Assembly (NCBI RefSeq): GCF_014650575.1
Contig: NZ_BMVF01000006.1
Span: 1 to 64,000, forward strand
DNA from: Streptomyces naganishii JCM 4654
Lineage (GTDB): Bacteria; Actinomycetota; Actinomycetes; Streptomycetales; Streptomycetaceae
DNA length: 64,000 nucleotides
Direction of reading: 5' to 3'
Shown here: in pieces, positions 36,993-45,957 of the stretch
Layout: each line of letters opens with the position of its first letter
Position numbering within the stretch: position 1 is the stretch's first letter
The notes under the pieces: model-generated
The model's input: the letters and a program-made list of their open reading frames with translations, nothing else
Told to the model about the DNA's origin: nothing
The model's database searches: none
Position numbers and translations under genes: made by a program

Positions 36993-37874
36993 TCAGACGA
37001 CGGTGCCGGCGGACTCGGTTCCGCCCACCGCGGCCGGCGCCAGTACCGCCCCCGTGGACTTCTTCCCGCGCCGCAGCCGCTGCTCCAGCCAGCTCGCGAA
37101 GCTGGTGAGGCTGAAGTTGAGCACCACGTAGATCACCGCGACGACGGTGAAGCTGGCGATGACGTTCGCGCCGTAGTACGAGCTCATGGGGGAGACCGCC
37201 GCCAGCAGTTCGGGGAAGGTGAGGATCGCGCCGCCGAGGGCCGTGTCCTTCACGATCACCACCAACTGGCTGACGATCGCCGGGAGCATCGCGGTGACCG
37301 CCTGCGGCAGCAGGATCGAGGTCATGGTCTGGGTCTTGCGCAGACCGATGGCGTGGGCGGCCTCCGTCTGCCCCTTGGGCAGGGCCAGGATCCCGGCCCG
37401 GACGATCTCCGCCAGCACCGAGGCGTTGTAGAGCACCAGTCCGGTGACCACCGCGTACAGCGGGCGGTCGTCCGAGGTGACGTTGCTGTACTGGGCGAAC
37501 AGGGCGTTGCCGAAGATCATCAGGATGAGCACGGGGATGGCGCGGAAGAACTCCACGACCACGGCGGCCGGCACCCGGATCCAGGCGTGGTCGGAGAGCC
37601 GGGCTATGCCGAAGACGGCGCCGAGCGGCAGCGCGATGACCATGGACAGGGCGGCGGCGATCAGCGTGTTCTTCAGGCCGGGCAGGATGTACGTGGTCCA
37701 TGCCTCGGAGCCGACGAACGGCTTCCACTTCTCCCAGTCCAGCTGCCCCTTGTCGTCGAGGCTCTTGTAGACCCACCACAGCAGTGCCGCGAGGGCGACG
37801 AGGAACACGACCGTGTAGAGGACGTTGCGCCGCTTGGCCCTCGGCCCCTGAGCGTCGTAGAGCACGGAGGTCAT
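36993..37874 (-). CDS. gluD: Amino-acid ABC transporter permease (GluD type)
   Basis: 293 residues. HisM/GluD-family permease with about five membrane segments; the EAA motif region reads GILALPKGQTEAAHAIGLRK. The C-terminus is basic and low complexity. ATG 37874 overlaps the gluC stop (ATGA), indicating coupling. Last gene of gluABCD, a glutamate-uptake system in actinobacteria; the substrate assignment rests on order and similarity to the Corynebacterium system. Confidence 0.88.
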   Translation of the reverse strand: MTSVLYDAQGPRAKRRNVLYTVVFLVALAALLWWVYKSLDDKGQLDWEKWKPFVGSEAWTTYILPGLKNTLIAAALSMVIALPLGAVFGIARLSDHAWIRVPAAVVVEFFRAIPVLILMIFGNALFAQYSNVTSDDRPLYAVVTGLVLYNASVLAEIVRAGILALPKGQTEAAHAIGLRKTQTMTSILLPQAVTAMLPAIVSQLVVIVKDTALGGAILTFPELLAAVSPMSSYYGANVIASFTVVAVIYVVLNFSLTSFASWLEQRLRRGKKSTGAVLAPAAVGGTESAGTVV

Positions 37875-38536
37875 CGCTTCACCGCCACCTTCTTGCCCAC
37901 CCAGCCGAGGATCAGGCCGGTCGGGAGGGTCAGACACACGAAGCCGAACGCGAAGACCGCCGAGATCAGCAGGAGTTCCGCCTCGTTCTCGATCATCTTC
38001 TTCATCAGCAGGGCCGCCTCGGCCACGCCGATGGCGGCGGCCACCGTGGTGTTCTTGGTGAGCGCGATCAGGACGTTGGTGAGCGGGCCGACCACGGAAC
38101 GGAACGCCTGCGGCAGCACCACCAGGGTCAGCACCTGGGTGAAGCTCAGCCCGAGCGCGCGGGCCGCCTCCGCCTGGCCGACCGGCACGGTGTTGATGCC
38201 GGAGCGGATCGCCTCGCAGACGAAGGCCGAGGTGTAGGCGACCAGGCCGAGGACCGCGAGCCGGAAGTTGATGGTGTCGAAGGCCTGCGCACCGAGGTTG
38301 ATGTTGAGGGTCTGGCTCAGCCCCAGCGAGGCGAACAGGATGATCACCGTCAGCGGGATGTTCCGCACGACGTTGACGTACACCGTGCCGAAGCCGCGCA
38401 TGAGGGGCACCGGGCCGACGCGCATGGCGGCCAGCAGGGTGCCCCAGACCAGGGAGCCGGCGGCCGAGAGCAGCGTGAGCTGCACGGTCACCCAGAAGGC
38501 CCCCAGCAGGTCGTAACCTTCAAGAAAGTCGAACAC
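37871..38536 (-). CDS. gluC: Amino-acid ABC transporter permease (GluC type)
   Basis: 221 residues with about five membrane segments. The EAA loop reads SGINTVPVGQAEAARALGLS. The GTG start at 38536 (VFDFLEGYDLLGAFWVT) follows AGGGAGA at short spacing (AAGCACGGGAGATC). It pairs with GluD to form the membrane channel. A strong hairpin lies between it and gluB. Confidence 0.9.
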   Translation of the reverse strand: MFDFLEGYDLLGAFWVTVQLTLLSAAGSLVWGTLLAAMRVGPVPLMRGFGTVYVNVVRNIPLTVIILFASLGLSQTLNINLGAQAFDTINFRLAVLGLVAYTSAFVCEAIRSGINTVPVGQAEAARALGLSFTQVLTLVVLPQAFRSVVGPLTNVLIALTKNTTVAAAIGVAEAALLMKKMIENEAELLLISAVFAFGFVCLTLPTGLILGWVGKKVAVKR

Positions 38537-38569
38537 GATCTCCCGTGCTTCCGCGTGTGGACGGGCCCC

Positions 38570-38600
38570 GGGTGCGCCACCCCCCGTGGGTGGCGCACCC
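38570..38600 (-). terminator. Intercistronic hairpin after gluB
   Basis: GGGTGCGCCACC at 38570-38581 pairs perfectly with GGTGGCGCACCC at 38589-38600 across a 7-nt loop, between the gluB stop and gluC start. No T run follows. Such hairpins behind binding-protein genes usually attenuate or protect the 5' mRNA, giving more binding protein than permease. Confidence 0.78.
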
Positions 38601-38613
38601 GTCGGGCGCTGAC

Positions 38614-39450
38614 TCAGCTCTTGACGTCGCCGATCTTCGGCGCGGGCTCGTTCTTGTAGCCGGCGGGGCCGAAGTTGGCGGCCACGGCCTTCTGCCACGA
38701 GCCGTCCGCGACCATCTCCTCCAGAGCCTTGTTGATCTTGGCCTTGAGGTCGCTGCCCTTCTTGACGCCGATGCCGTAGTTCTCGTTGGTCATCTTGAAG
38801 CCGCCCAGCTTGAACTTGCCCTTGAACTGGGCCTGGGAGGCGTAACCGGCGAGGATCGAGTCGTCGGTGGTCAGAGCGTCGATGGCCTTGTTCTGCAGAC
38901 CGCTCAGGCAGGCCGAGTACGTCGGGTACTGCTGGAGGTTGGCCTTGGGCGCCAGCTTGTCGTGCACGTTCTGCGCCGAGGTCGAGCCGGTGACCGAGCA
39001 GAGCTTCTTGTTGTTCAGGTCGGACGGCGACTTGATGGAGGTCTCGTCGGCGCGGAGCAGGACGTCCTGGTGGGCGAGCAGGTAGGGGCCGGCGAAGTCG
39101 ACCTTCTTCTCGCGCTCCGGGGTGATCGAGTACGTGGCGGCGATGAACTCGACGTCACCGCGCTGCAGCATCGTCTCGCGGTCGGCGCTCTTGGACTCCT
39201 TCCACTCGATCTGGTCCTCGTTGTAACCGAGCTTCTTGGCCACGTACTTGGCCACGTCCACGTCGAAGCCGGAGTAGCCCTGCGGCGTCTTCTGGCCGAG
39301 GCCCGGCTGGTCGAACTTGATGCCGATGGCGATCTTCTTGCCGCCGCCCGACGCCCCCCCGTCCTTCTTGTCGTTCGACCCGCACGCGGTCGCCGACAGT
39401 GCGAGGGCGAGGACGACGGCCGAGGCGGCGGTGACCTTGCGGAGCTTCAT
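38614..39450 (-). CDS. gluB: Glutamate-binding lipoprotein of ABC transporter (GluB type)
   Basis: 278 residues. Signal peptide with lipobox-like ATAC at residues 20-23 (LALSATACGS), so the mature protein is lipid-anchored outside the membrane. Family 3 solute-binding motif GYSGFDVDVAKYVAKKLGY, then GDVEFIAATYSITPEREKKVDFAGPY. The C-terminal domain resembles bacterial polar-amino-acid receptors. It delivers substrate to GluC/GluD. ATG 39450, with GGAAG (ccaaaggaag) upstream. Confidence 0.92.
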   Translation of the reverse strand: MKLRKVTAASAVVLALALSATACGSNDKKDGGASGGGKKIAIGIKFDQPGLGQKTPQGYSGFDVDVAKYVAKKLGYNEDQIEWKESKSADRETMLQRGDVEFIAATYSITPEREKKVDFAGPYLLAHQDVLLRADETSIKSPSDLNNKKLCSVTGSTSAQNVHDKLAPKANLQQYPTYSACLSGLQNKAIDALTTDDSILAGYASQAQFKGKFKLGGFKMTNENYGIGVKKGSDLKAKINKALEEMVADGSWQKAVAANFGPAGYKNEPAPKIGDVKS

Positions 39451-39552
39451 GTGAACTTCCTTTGGATGCGGAGAAGGTGAGGAGCCGCCGTGACGGCGGA
39501 GCGGCACGGTCGCGGGGCCGGTGGCGTGGGACGGCGCCGGCGGGCCGCCGGG

Positions 39553-40329
39553 TCAGTGGTGCAGGATCTTCGACAGGAAGTCCTTGGCCCGGTCGCTGCG
39601 CGGGTTGCTGAAGAACTGCTCCGGCGCGGCCTGTTCGACGATGCGCCCGTCGGCCATGAAGACCACCCGGTTCGCGGCCGAACGGGCGAATCCCATCTCG
39701 TGGGTGACGACGATCATCGTCATGCCGTCCCGGGCCAGCTGCTGCATGACCTCCAGGACCTCGTTGATCATCTCGGGGTCGAGGGCGGAGGTCGGCTCGT
39801 CGAAGAGCATGACCTTGGGGTCCATGGCCAGCGCCCGGGCGATCGCCACGCGCTGCTGCTGGCCGCCGGAGAGCTGTGCGGGGTACTTGTCGGCCTGCGC
39901 GCCCACACCGACCCGGTCGAGCAGCGCGCGGGCCCGCTCCTCGGCCTTCTTCTTGTCCGTGCGGCGGACCTTCACCTGGCCCAGCGTGACGTTCTCGAGC
40001 ACCGTCTTGTGCGCGAAGAGGTTGAAGGACTGGAAGACCATGCCGACGTCGGCGCGCAGCCGGGCCAGCTCCCTGCCCTCATGGGGCAGCGGTCCGCCGT
40101 CGATCGTGATCGTGCCCGAGTCGATGGTCTCCAGGCGGTTGATGGTGCGGCACAGGGTGGACTTCCCGGACCCGGAGGGCCCGATGACCACGACGACCTC
40201 GCCACGGGAGATCGTCAGGTCGATGTCCTGGAGCACGTGCAACGCGCCGAAGTGCTTGTTGACGCTCTTCAGGACGACCAGATCGTCGCTCGAGGCCACG
40301 TCCTCCTTGGCCACCGATACTTCGGTCAT
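39553..40329 (-). CDS. gluA: Amino-acid ABC transporter ATPase (GluA type)
   Basis: 258 residues. Walker [11 protein letters not shown]-loop VFQSFNLF, signature LSGGQQQR, Walker [14 protein letters not shown] and switch His in VVTHEMG. It powers glutamate uptake with GluBCD. First gene of the operon. ATG 40329 follows GAGGACGGAG; an alternative start at about codon 15 would remove the acidic N-terminus. Confidence 0.93.
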   Translation of the reverse strand: MTEVSVAKEDVASSDDLVVLKSVNKHFGALHVLQDIDLTISRGEVVVVIGPSGSGKSTLCRTINRLETIDSGTITIDGGPLPHEGRELARLRADVGMVFQSFNLFAHKTVLENVTLGQVKVRRTDKKKAEERARALLDRVGVGAQADKYPAQLSGGQQQRVAIARALAMDPKVMLFDEPTSALDPEMINEVLEVMQQLARDGMTMIVVTHEMGFARSAANRVVFMADGRIVEQAAPEQFFSNPRSDRAKDFLSKILHH

Positions 40330-40364
40330 CGCTTACAGGCTCCGTCCTCCTCGGGTTTCGGTGG

Positions 40365-40394
40365 ACCATAGCCATGCCCCGCGACCAGCGTCAT
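40365..40394 (-). promoter_or_regulatory. Possible gluABCD promoter
   Basis: On the minus strand ATGACG (40394-40389), 18 bp, then TATGGT (40370-40365), 35 bp ahead of gluA. The match is moderate, and nothing better is seen in the 288-bp gap shared with the divergent response-regulator gene. Confidence 0.4.
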
Positions 40395-40548
40395 TACATC
40401 TGAGGGAGATCTGAGCATCACGATCCGGTAGCGGCCGGACACATGCGGTAGTGAGCCCGCGCGGGATGCGTACCGGCTGGGTAACGACCGGCGGCACGCA
40501 ACCGGAACCCTCTTGACGGCGTCCTCGTCCATCGGCGTGACTGCCTTG

Positions 40549-40566
40549 GTGCACGCGCGCGTGCAC
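40549..40566 (+). promoter_or_regulatory. Perfect 18-bp palindrome upstream of the response regulator
   Basis: GTGCACGCGCGCGTGCAC reads the same on both strands and lies 51 bp before the response-regulator ATG. TGTACA at 40573-40578 might be a -10. It could be an operator, possibly for autoregulation. Alternating purine-pyrimidine sequence also makes it Z-DNA-prone. Confidence 0.5.
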
Positions 40567-40617
40567 GCGTGCTGTACACACGGTGACCATACGGCGGGAC
40601 AACAGGAGGGGGCCGGG

Positions 40618-41310
40618 ATGCGACTGCTCCTCGTCGAGGACGACAACCATGTGGCCGCCGCCCTGTCCGCGGTGCTGGCCCGGCACGGCTTCGACGTCAC
40701 GCACGCCCGCAGCGGCGAGGAGGCCCTGCAGGCGCTCGTCCCGGAGAGCGACGGCTTCGGCGTGGTCCTGCTCGACCTCGGCCTGCCCGACCAGGACGGC
40801 TACGAGGTCTGCGGCAAGATCCGCAAGCGCACCAGCACCCCGGTGATCATGGTGACCGCCCGCTCCGACGTGCGCTCCCGCATCCACGGCCTCAACCTCG
40901 GCGCCGACGACTACGTGGTCAAGCCCTACGACACCGGCGAGCTGCTCGCCCGTATCCACGCCGTCAGCCGCCGCACCGTCCACGAGGACGCGGCCGGCGG
41001 CCAGGACGGCGACGGCGCGCTGCGCCTCGGGTCCGTCCACATCGAACTGCCCACCCGGCAGGTGAGCGTGGACGGCTGTGTCGTCCAGCTCACCCGCAAG
41101 GAGTTCGACCTCCTCGCGCTGCTCGCCCAGCGCCCCGGCGTGGTCTTCCGCCGCGAGCAGATCATCAGCGAGGTGTGGCGCACGAGCTGGGAGGGCACCG
41201 GGCGCACCCTGGAGGTCCATGTGGCCTCCCTGCGCTCCAAGTTGCGCATGCCGGCCCTGATCGAGACCGTGCGCGGCGTCGGCTACCGCCTCGTCGCCCC
41301 GGCCGCGTAG
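40618..41310 (+). CDS. OmpR-family response regulator
   Basis: 230 residues. Receiver (1-115) with acidic pair ED at about 8-9, phospho-Asp in VVLLDLGLPDQDG (about residue 51-53), Thr in MVTARS and Lys in YVVKPYD. The winged helix-turn-helix (about 135-228) has LTRKEFDLLALLAQRPGVVF and the closing IETVRGVGYRLV. It is the partner of the kinase that begins 21 bp downstream. ATG 40618 follows AGGAGGGGGCCGGG. Confidence 0.93.
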   Translation: MRLLLVEDDNHVAAALSAVLARHGFDVTHARSGEEALQALVPESDGFGVVLLDLGLPDQDGYEVCGKIRKRTSTPVIMVTARSDVRSRIHGLNLGADDYVVKPYDTGELLARIHAVSRRTVHEDAAGGQDGDGALRLGSVHIELPTRQVSVDGCVVQLTRKEFDLLALLAQRPGVVFRREQIISEVWRTSWEGTGRTLEVHVASLRSKLRMPALIETVRGVGYRLVAPAA

Positions 41311-41331
41311 CGGGGACGGGGACGGGCACGG

Positions 41332-42750
41332 GTGCGCACACGTCTGCTGCCGCTGCTCATCGTCCTGATGGCGGCCGTACTGCTCGCGCTCGGCGTCCCG
41401 CTCGCCGTCAGCGTGGCCCAGGCGCAGCAGCAGAAAGTCGTCGTCGACCGGATCGACGACACGGCGCGCTTCGCGGCCCTGGCCCAGTTCGTCACCGACC
41501 GCCCCACCGGCTCCCGCCTGACCGTCCCGGACGAGCGACTGGAGACCCTCAGCCGCGAACTCGCCAGCTACTACGAGGTCTACGGCATCCGGGCCGGCGT
41601 CTTCTACCGCAGCGGCGCCCCCATGGCCAACGCGCCCGCCGACTGGTCCCTGCCCGCGGCCGGCGAGGTCCGGGAGGCGTTCGGCGAGGCGCTGCTCAGC
41701 CGGCGCAGCCACGACCCGCAGCAGGTGTGGCCCTGGCAGCGGGACCGGCTCGTCGTGGCCTCGCCGGTCATCCGCGACGGTGACGTCGTCGCCGTCGTCG
41801 TCACCGACTCCCCCACGGGGCAGATGCGTTCGACGATCCTGCAGGGCTGGCTGGTCATAGGCGCCGGGGAGATCGCCGCGATGCTGCTCTCCGTCGGCGC
41901 CGCCCTGCGGCTGACGGGCTGGGTGCTCAGACCGGTACGGGTCCTGGACGCCACCACGCACGACATCGCGACCGGACGCCTGAAGTCCCGGGTCGCGCCG
42001 TCCGGCGGGCCGCCGGAACTGCGCAGGCTCGCCCGCTCGTTCAACGAGATGGCCGACCACGTCGAGGACGTGCTGGAACAGCAGCGGGCCTTCGTCGCCG
42101 ACGCCTCCCACCAATTGCGCAACCCGCTCGCCGCGCTGCTGCTGCGCATCGAACTGCTCGCCCTCGAACTGCCCGAGGGCAACGAGGAGATCGCCTCGGT
42201 CCGCACCGAGGGCAAGCGCCTGGCCCAGGTCCTGGACGACCTGCTCGGCCTGGCGCTCGCCGAGCACGCCGAGGCCGACCTGCGGCTCATCGACGTGGGG
42301 GAGCTGGCGGCCGAGCGGGTGGCCGCCTGGGCGCCGGCCGCCGAGGCCGAGGGCGTGCGGCTGGTCGGCGACTGCCCGGCCACCACGGCCTGGGCCGACC
42401 CGGTGGCGCTGTCCTCGGCGCTGGACGCGGTGATCGACAACGCGGTGAAGTTCACGCCGCGGGGCGAGTGCGTCGAGGTGCGGGTCAGCGGCAGCGGCGG
42501 CACCTCCACGGTCGTGGTCAGCGATCACGGGCCCGGCCTCACCGACGAGGAACTGGCGCGCGTCGGCGACCGCTTCTGGCGCAGCGGACGCCACCAGAAC
42601 ATCAAGGGCTCCGGCCTCGGCCTGTCCATCTCGCGGGCCCTCCTCGCGGCGGGCGGCGGCTCCATCTCGTACGACCACCACCGCGACGAGGAGCCGCGCG
42701 GGCTGAGGGTGACGGTGCGGGTGCCCCGGTCGGGCCCGGAGCCGGCGTAG
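41332..42750 (+). CDS. Membrane sensor histidine kinase
   Basis: 472 residues. First membrane helix at about 5-28, an extracellular sensor region of about 140 residues, a second helix near 165-190, then HAMP (about 192-245). HisKA has phospho-acceptor His260 (VADASHQLRNPL). HATPase contains the N-box DNAVKFTPRGE and GSGLGLSIS. HQLRNPL is typical of actinobacterial OmpR-partner kinases. The stimulus is unknown; the convergent TAXI receptor gene makes a small-ligand signal conceivable. GTG 41332. Confidence 0.92.
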   Translation: MRTRLLPLLIVLMAAVLLALGVPLAVSVAQAQQQKVVVDRIDDTARFAALAQFVTDRPTGSRLTVPDERLETLSRELASYYEVYGIRAGVFYRSGAPMANAPADWSLPAAGEVREAFGEALLSRRSHDPQQVWPWQRDRLVVASPVIRDGDVVAVVVTDSPTGQMRSTILQGWLVIGAGEIAAMLLSVGAALRLTGWVLRPVRVLDATTHDIATGRLKSRVAPSGGPPELRRLARSFNEMADHVEDVLEQQRAFVADASHQLRNPLAALLLRIELLALELPEGNEEIASVRTEGKRLAQVLDDLLGLALAEHAEADLRLIDVGELAAERVAAWAPAAEAEGVRLVGDCPATTAWADPVALSSALDAVIDNAVKFTPRGECVEVRVSGSGGTSTVVVSDHGPGLTDEELARVGDRFWRSGRHQNIKGSGLGLSISRALLAAGGGSISYDHHRDEEPRGLRVTVRVPRSGPEPA

Positions 42751-42786
42751 GCACCGCGGGGCGGCCGGAGCGGGCTCCCGCGCGGG

Positions 42787-43794
42787 CTACGGCTTGACCG
42801 AGCGGTAGTAGCGCCGGGCGCCCTCGTGGAGGATCAGCGGGTCGGTGTAGATGGCGGTGCGCAGGTCCACGAGCTGGGCGGAGTGGACGTGGGCGCCGAT
42901 GCGGTCGCGGCTCTTGATGACCGCGCGGGTGACCCACTCGGTGAGCCGGGGATCCATGTCCTCGCGGGTCATCAGCAGGTTGGACACCGCGATCGTGGGC
43001 ACCGTCTCGCCGTGCTGGATGCCCGGGTACGCCGACTCCGGCATGTTGGTGGCCCGGTAGTAGCGCGTGGCGCCGCCCTCGGCGTGCAGCTTGGACACCA
43101 GGTCCGCCTCGATGGGCACGAAACGGAACGCGAACGTCGACGCGAGCTGCTTGAGCCCGTCCGTGGGCAGCCCGCCCGACCAGAAGAACGCGTCGATCGC
43201 GCCCTGGCGCAGCCGGCCAGGACCGGTGTCGATGCCGTCCGCCGCGGGCCGGACGTCCTTGGCCGGGTCGATTCCGGCCGCCTTCAGGACGCGCTCGGCG
43301 ATCAGCCGCACACCCGACTCCGGCGGGCCGATCGCCACCCGCTTGCCCCGCAGGTCGGAGACCGACTTGATGGACGAACCGCGCGCCACGACGAGCTGCA
43401 CGTAGTCGTCGTAGAGACGGGCCACGCCCCGGAGCCGGCCGGCTCCGGGACCGTTGTCCAGTTCGTACGTCTCCACCGCGTCCGCCGCCGCGATGGTGAA
43501 GTCGGCCTTGCCCGTCGCCACGCGCGAGACGTTCTCCTGCGAGCCGTCGCTGGTCATGAGCCGCACCTTCAGGCCGGGCATGTCCTTGGCGAACGCGGTG
43601 CGCAGCCGTACGCCGTACTCCTGGTAGACGCCCCGCAGGGTGCCGGTGCTGAAGGTGATCGTCCCGGCGGGGGGCTGCTCGCCGAGCGGCAGCAGCCACC
43701 ACAGCAGCAGCCCGAGGACCACGGCTCCGACGGCCGAGCCCCGCAGGGCTCGGCGCCTGCCGAGCCTGCCGATCGCGGGGAGCACCTTGGACAT
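42787..43794 (-). CDS. TAXI-family TRAP-type solute receptor
   Basis: 335 residues. An uncleaved anchor or signal helix lies at about 20-40 (VGAVVLGLLLWWLLPL). The TAXI signature is present: TFSTGTLRGVYQEYG near the N-terminus, then DLRGKRVAIGPPESGVRLIAERVL and the GAIDAFFWSGG motif. These proteins bind glutamate-like or other carboxylates outside the cell. No TRAP permease (DctQM-type) gene is adjacent, so it may instead serve the neighbouring two-component system. ATG 43794 has CAGGA upstream. Confidence 0.85.
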   Translation of the reverse strand: MSKVLPAIGRLGRRRALRGSAVGAVVLGLLLWWLLPLGEQPPAGTITFSTGTLRGVYQEYGVRLRTAFAKDMPGLKVRLMTSDGSQENVSRVATGKADFTIAAADAVETYELDNGPGAGRLRGVARLYDDYVQLVVARGSSIKSVSDLRGKRVAIGPPESGVRLIAERVLKAAGIDPAKDVRPAADGIDTGPGRLRQGAIDAFFWSGGLPTDGLKQLASTFAFRFVPIEADLVSKLHAEGGATRYYRATNMPESAYPGIQHGETVPTIAVSNLLMTREDMDPRLTEWVTRAVIKSRDRIGAHVHSAQLVDLRTAIYTDPLILHEGARRYYRSVKP

Positions 43795-43860
43795 GCCCGC
43801 GATCCTGCCAGTCACGACACGCTACTGGCCAGGGCGGGGTGCCGACGGGAGGGGAAGCGC

Positions 43861-43945
43861 CGGGCGGCGGGGCGGTTTCAGGGCAGGGCGGCACCGGGCG
43901 GCGGGGACGGTGTCCGGGCAGGGCCGCACCGGTCGGCGGGGGCGA
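43861..43945. repeat. ~35-bp tandem repeat between the TAXI gene and the MazG-like gene
   Basis: Two full copies and one partial copy of CGGGCGGCGGGG-N9-GGGCAGGGCGGCAC-like sequence (43861-43894, 43895-43929, then partial). Non-coding; GC-rich and possibly structured. Confidence 0.7.
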
Positions 43946-44003
43946 CCGGCGGGACGGCCGGCAGCCGCGCCGTGCTGTCGGTGGGCGCGGTTAGAGTCGC
44001 CGT

Positions 44004-44420
44004 ATGAGCACCTCGCCCGCCGCGTTCGTCCGTGAGTTCCACCGCGCCTTCGGGCTGGCCGCCCGCAGTACCCCCGCCGAGGTGCCGGCCGAACTGGCGG
44101 CCCACCGCGGGCAGTTGCTCGCCGAGGAGGCGGCCGAGGCCGCCGAGGTGTCGGTGAGCGGCCCGCTGGACCGGCTCGCACACGAACTCGCGGACGTGGT
44201 CTACGTGGCGTACGGCACCGCCCTGGTGCACGGCATCGACCTCGACGAGGTGATCGCCGAGATCCACCGCGCCAACATGACCAAGCTCGGCCCCGACGGC
44301 CGGGTCGCCCGCCGCGCCGACGGCAAGGTCCTCAAGGGCGCCCACTACCGCGCCCCCGACATCGCCTCCGTACTGCGCCGCCAGGGCTGGCAGCCGCGCG
44401 AGGAGGCGCAGAGTGACTGA
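44004..44420 (+). CDS. MazG-like nucleotide pyrophosphohydrolase
   Basis: 138 residues, a single all-alpha NTP-PPase domain. Metal-binding acids appear as EEAAEAAE (about 36-44) and the downstream HELADVVY (E..D). The family removes pyrophosphate from (d)NTPs, often non-canonical ones. The C-terminal segment (KGAHYRAPDIASVLRRQGW) fits the short actinobacterial members. ATG 44004. Confidence 0.85.
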   Translation: MSTSPAAFVREFHRAFGLAARSTPAEVPAELAAHRGQLLAEEAAEAAEVSVSGPLDRLAHELADVVYVAYGTALVHGIDLDEVIAEIHRANMTKLGPDGRVARRADGKVLKGAHYRAPDIASVLRRQGWQPREEAQSD

Positions 44421-44425
44421 CGCGC

Positions 44426-45640
44426 CTACGCCCGCGCCGCCTCCGTTGCCGCCCTGGCCGCGTCCGGCGCAGTGGGGCGGGCACAGCGCAGGGCAAGTAC
44501 GAGCGTGAGCGCGCACAGCGTGGCCGCGTCCTTGAACGCCCTGCGGGTCGACGGGTCCAGGTGCGGGAAGGCGAAGCCCGTGACCTGGGGGACCAGCGCC
44601 GCCCAGAACCACGGTGAGCGGGCCGCCGGGTCCGCCTCCAGCGCGCCCGCGACCAGCAGCGGCACCACGACCACCAGGTAGTGCTCGTAGGAGGGGCGGG
44701 ACACGAGGTAGGAGGCGAGCATCAGCATCGCCGCCGTCTCGGCGAGGCGCGCCGGGCCCGGGTCGGCGCGCCGCCAGCGTCGCCAGGCGCACAGCACGCC
44801 GGCCGCCGCCGCGGCCAGGGCCACCGCCTCGGCCAGGAGTGGCGGCACGCCCAGCCGGGGCAGCACCGCGGGCAGGGAGCAGTCGAACGGCCGCATCAGC
44901 GCGTCGCCGCCCTTGAGAAGAAAGGGCAGTGTGCGGGTGAAGAACCCGCCCGGGTCCGGCATGATCAGCGCCGCGCCCACGGACAGCACCACGGGCAGCG
45001 CCACCGTCCAGGCCAGCGCCCGCCACCGCCGGGCCAGGACGAGCAGCAGCACCACCGGCAGCAGCAGGGGCTTGACCGCCACGGAGATGCCCAGGACCAC
45101 CCCGGCGGCGGTCCAGCGTCCGTGGTCCGCGAGCAGCAGCGCCAGGGGCAGGGCGAGCGCGCCGACCGCTGTCCAGTTGCCGAGGTTGATCAGATCGCCC
45201 ACCGGCGCCCAGAACAGCACCAGACCCAGCAGGCCCAGCACCGCGAACCGGCTGCGCGCCGGCACGCCGAACAGGCGCACCGCGCACCACCACCCGCCCG
45301 CGATACAACCCACGCACACCACGGGCGCCGCCACCCGCAGTACCGGCGCCGGCAGCAGGGCCTGCGCGGCGGCGAACGGAACGGCGCTCGGCAGATACAG
45401 GAACCGCCGGTCGGCGTACGGGGCGCCGCCGTGCAGCCAGACCTGACCGGCGTGCACCACGAAGGCGTTGTCCATGCCTCCCTGCGCGAAGGCCACGGCC
45501 ACGCGCGCGACGCGGGCCAGCAGGACGCCCGCCAGGACCAGCACGGGCACCGGACCGGCCGGCCGCAGCAGCCAGGCGCGCAGCGCCGGCGCCGGGGAGG
45601 CCTGCGGCGCGGGCGCCCGCAGGGCGTCAGGAAGCTGCAT
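44426..45640 (-). CDS. GT87-like polyprenol-phosphate-dependent glycosyltransferase
   Basis: 404 residues, about ten membrane segments. Features of GT-C/GT87 enzymes: an early acidic/aromatic loop (GGMDNAFVVHAGQVWLHGGAPYADRRFLYLPS), LINLGNWTAVGALALPLALL and VLGISVAVKPLLLPVVLLL. Likely adds mannose or arabinose from a polyprenyl-phosphate donor on the outer face of the membrane; exact specificity unknown. The stop is 5 bp from the convergent MazG-like gene. ATG 45640 is chosen over GTG 45643. Confidence 0.8.
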   Translation of the reverse strand: MQLPDALRAPAPQASPAPALRAWLLRPAGPVPVLVLAGVLLARVARVAVAFAQGGMDNAFVVHAGQVWLHGGAPYADRRFLYLPSAVPFAAAQALLPAPVLRVAAPVVCVGCIAGGWWCAVRLFGVPARSRFAVLGLLGLVLFWAPVGDLINLGNWTAVGALALPLALLLADHGRWTAAGVVLGISVAVKPLLLPVVLLLVLARRWRALAWTVALPVVLSVGAALIMPDPGGFFTRTLPFLLKGGDALMRPFDCSLPAVLPRLGVPPLLAEAVALAAAAAGVLCAWRRWRRADPGPARLAETAAMLMLASYLVSRPSYEHYLVVVVPLLVAGALEADPAARSPWFWAALVPQVTGFAFPHLDPSTRRAFKDAATLCALTLVLALRCARPTAPDAARAATEAARA

Positions 45641-45957
45641 CACACGTACTGACCGGGAGCATCACACGCACCTGTCCGGGAGGGGGCCACTGGGGCGGGA
45701 CGGCGCTGCCACAGGGGCACGCCCGTGCGCCCCATTTTGGGACAGTCATCCCTATATCTGGGTAAATGGTGGGTCGTGTCGCACCCGTATACCCGCAAAG
45801 CCTGGCCGCGCCCGCAGCCGCAGCCCGACAGCCGCAGTCGCAGCCACACCGGCAACTCACCGCCGCAGAAGGCAATCCGGGCGTATCCGTGACGTGGGGG
45901 TGAGCCGTACAGTAAAGATGACTCATCAGGCCAAGTCGGGATGGCGAGGGGTTGCGG
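45641..45957. promoter_or_regulatory. Divergent control region, glycosyltransferase / NACHT protein
   Basis: 317 bp, less GC-rich than its surroundings (for example CCCCATTTTGGGA and CCCTATATCTGGGTAAATGG). A block of CGCAGCCGCAG-type repeats lies at 45810-45865. GTGACG, 18 bp, then TAAAGA about 40 bp before the NACHT start is a possible promoter. No open frame is convincing. Confidence 0.4.

Noticed and set aside
42787..43794. Complete TRAP transporter locus
   Set aside because: Only the TAXI receptor is present; no membrane permease gene lies nearby.
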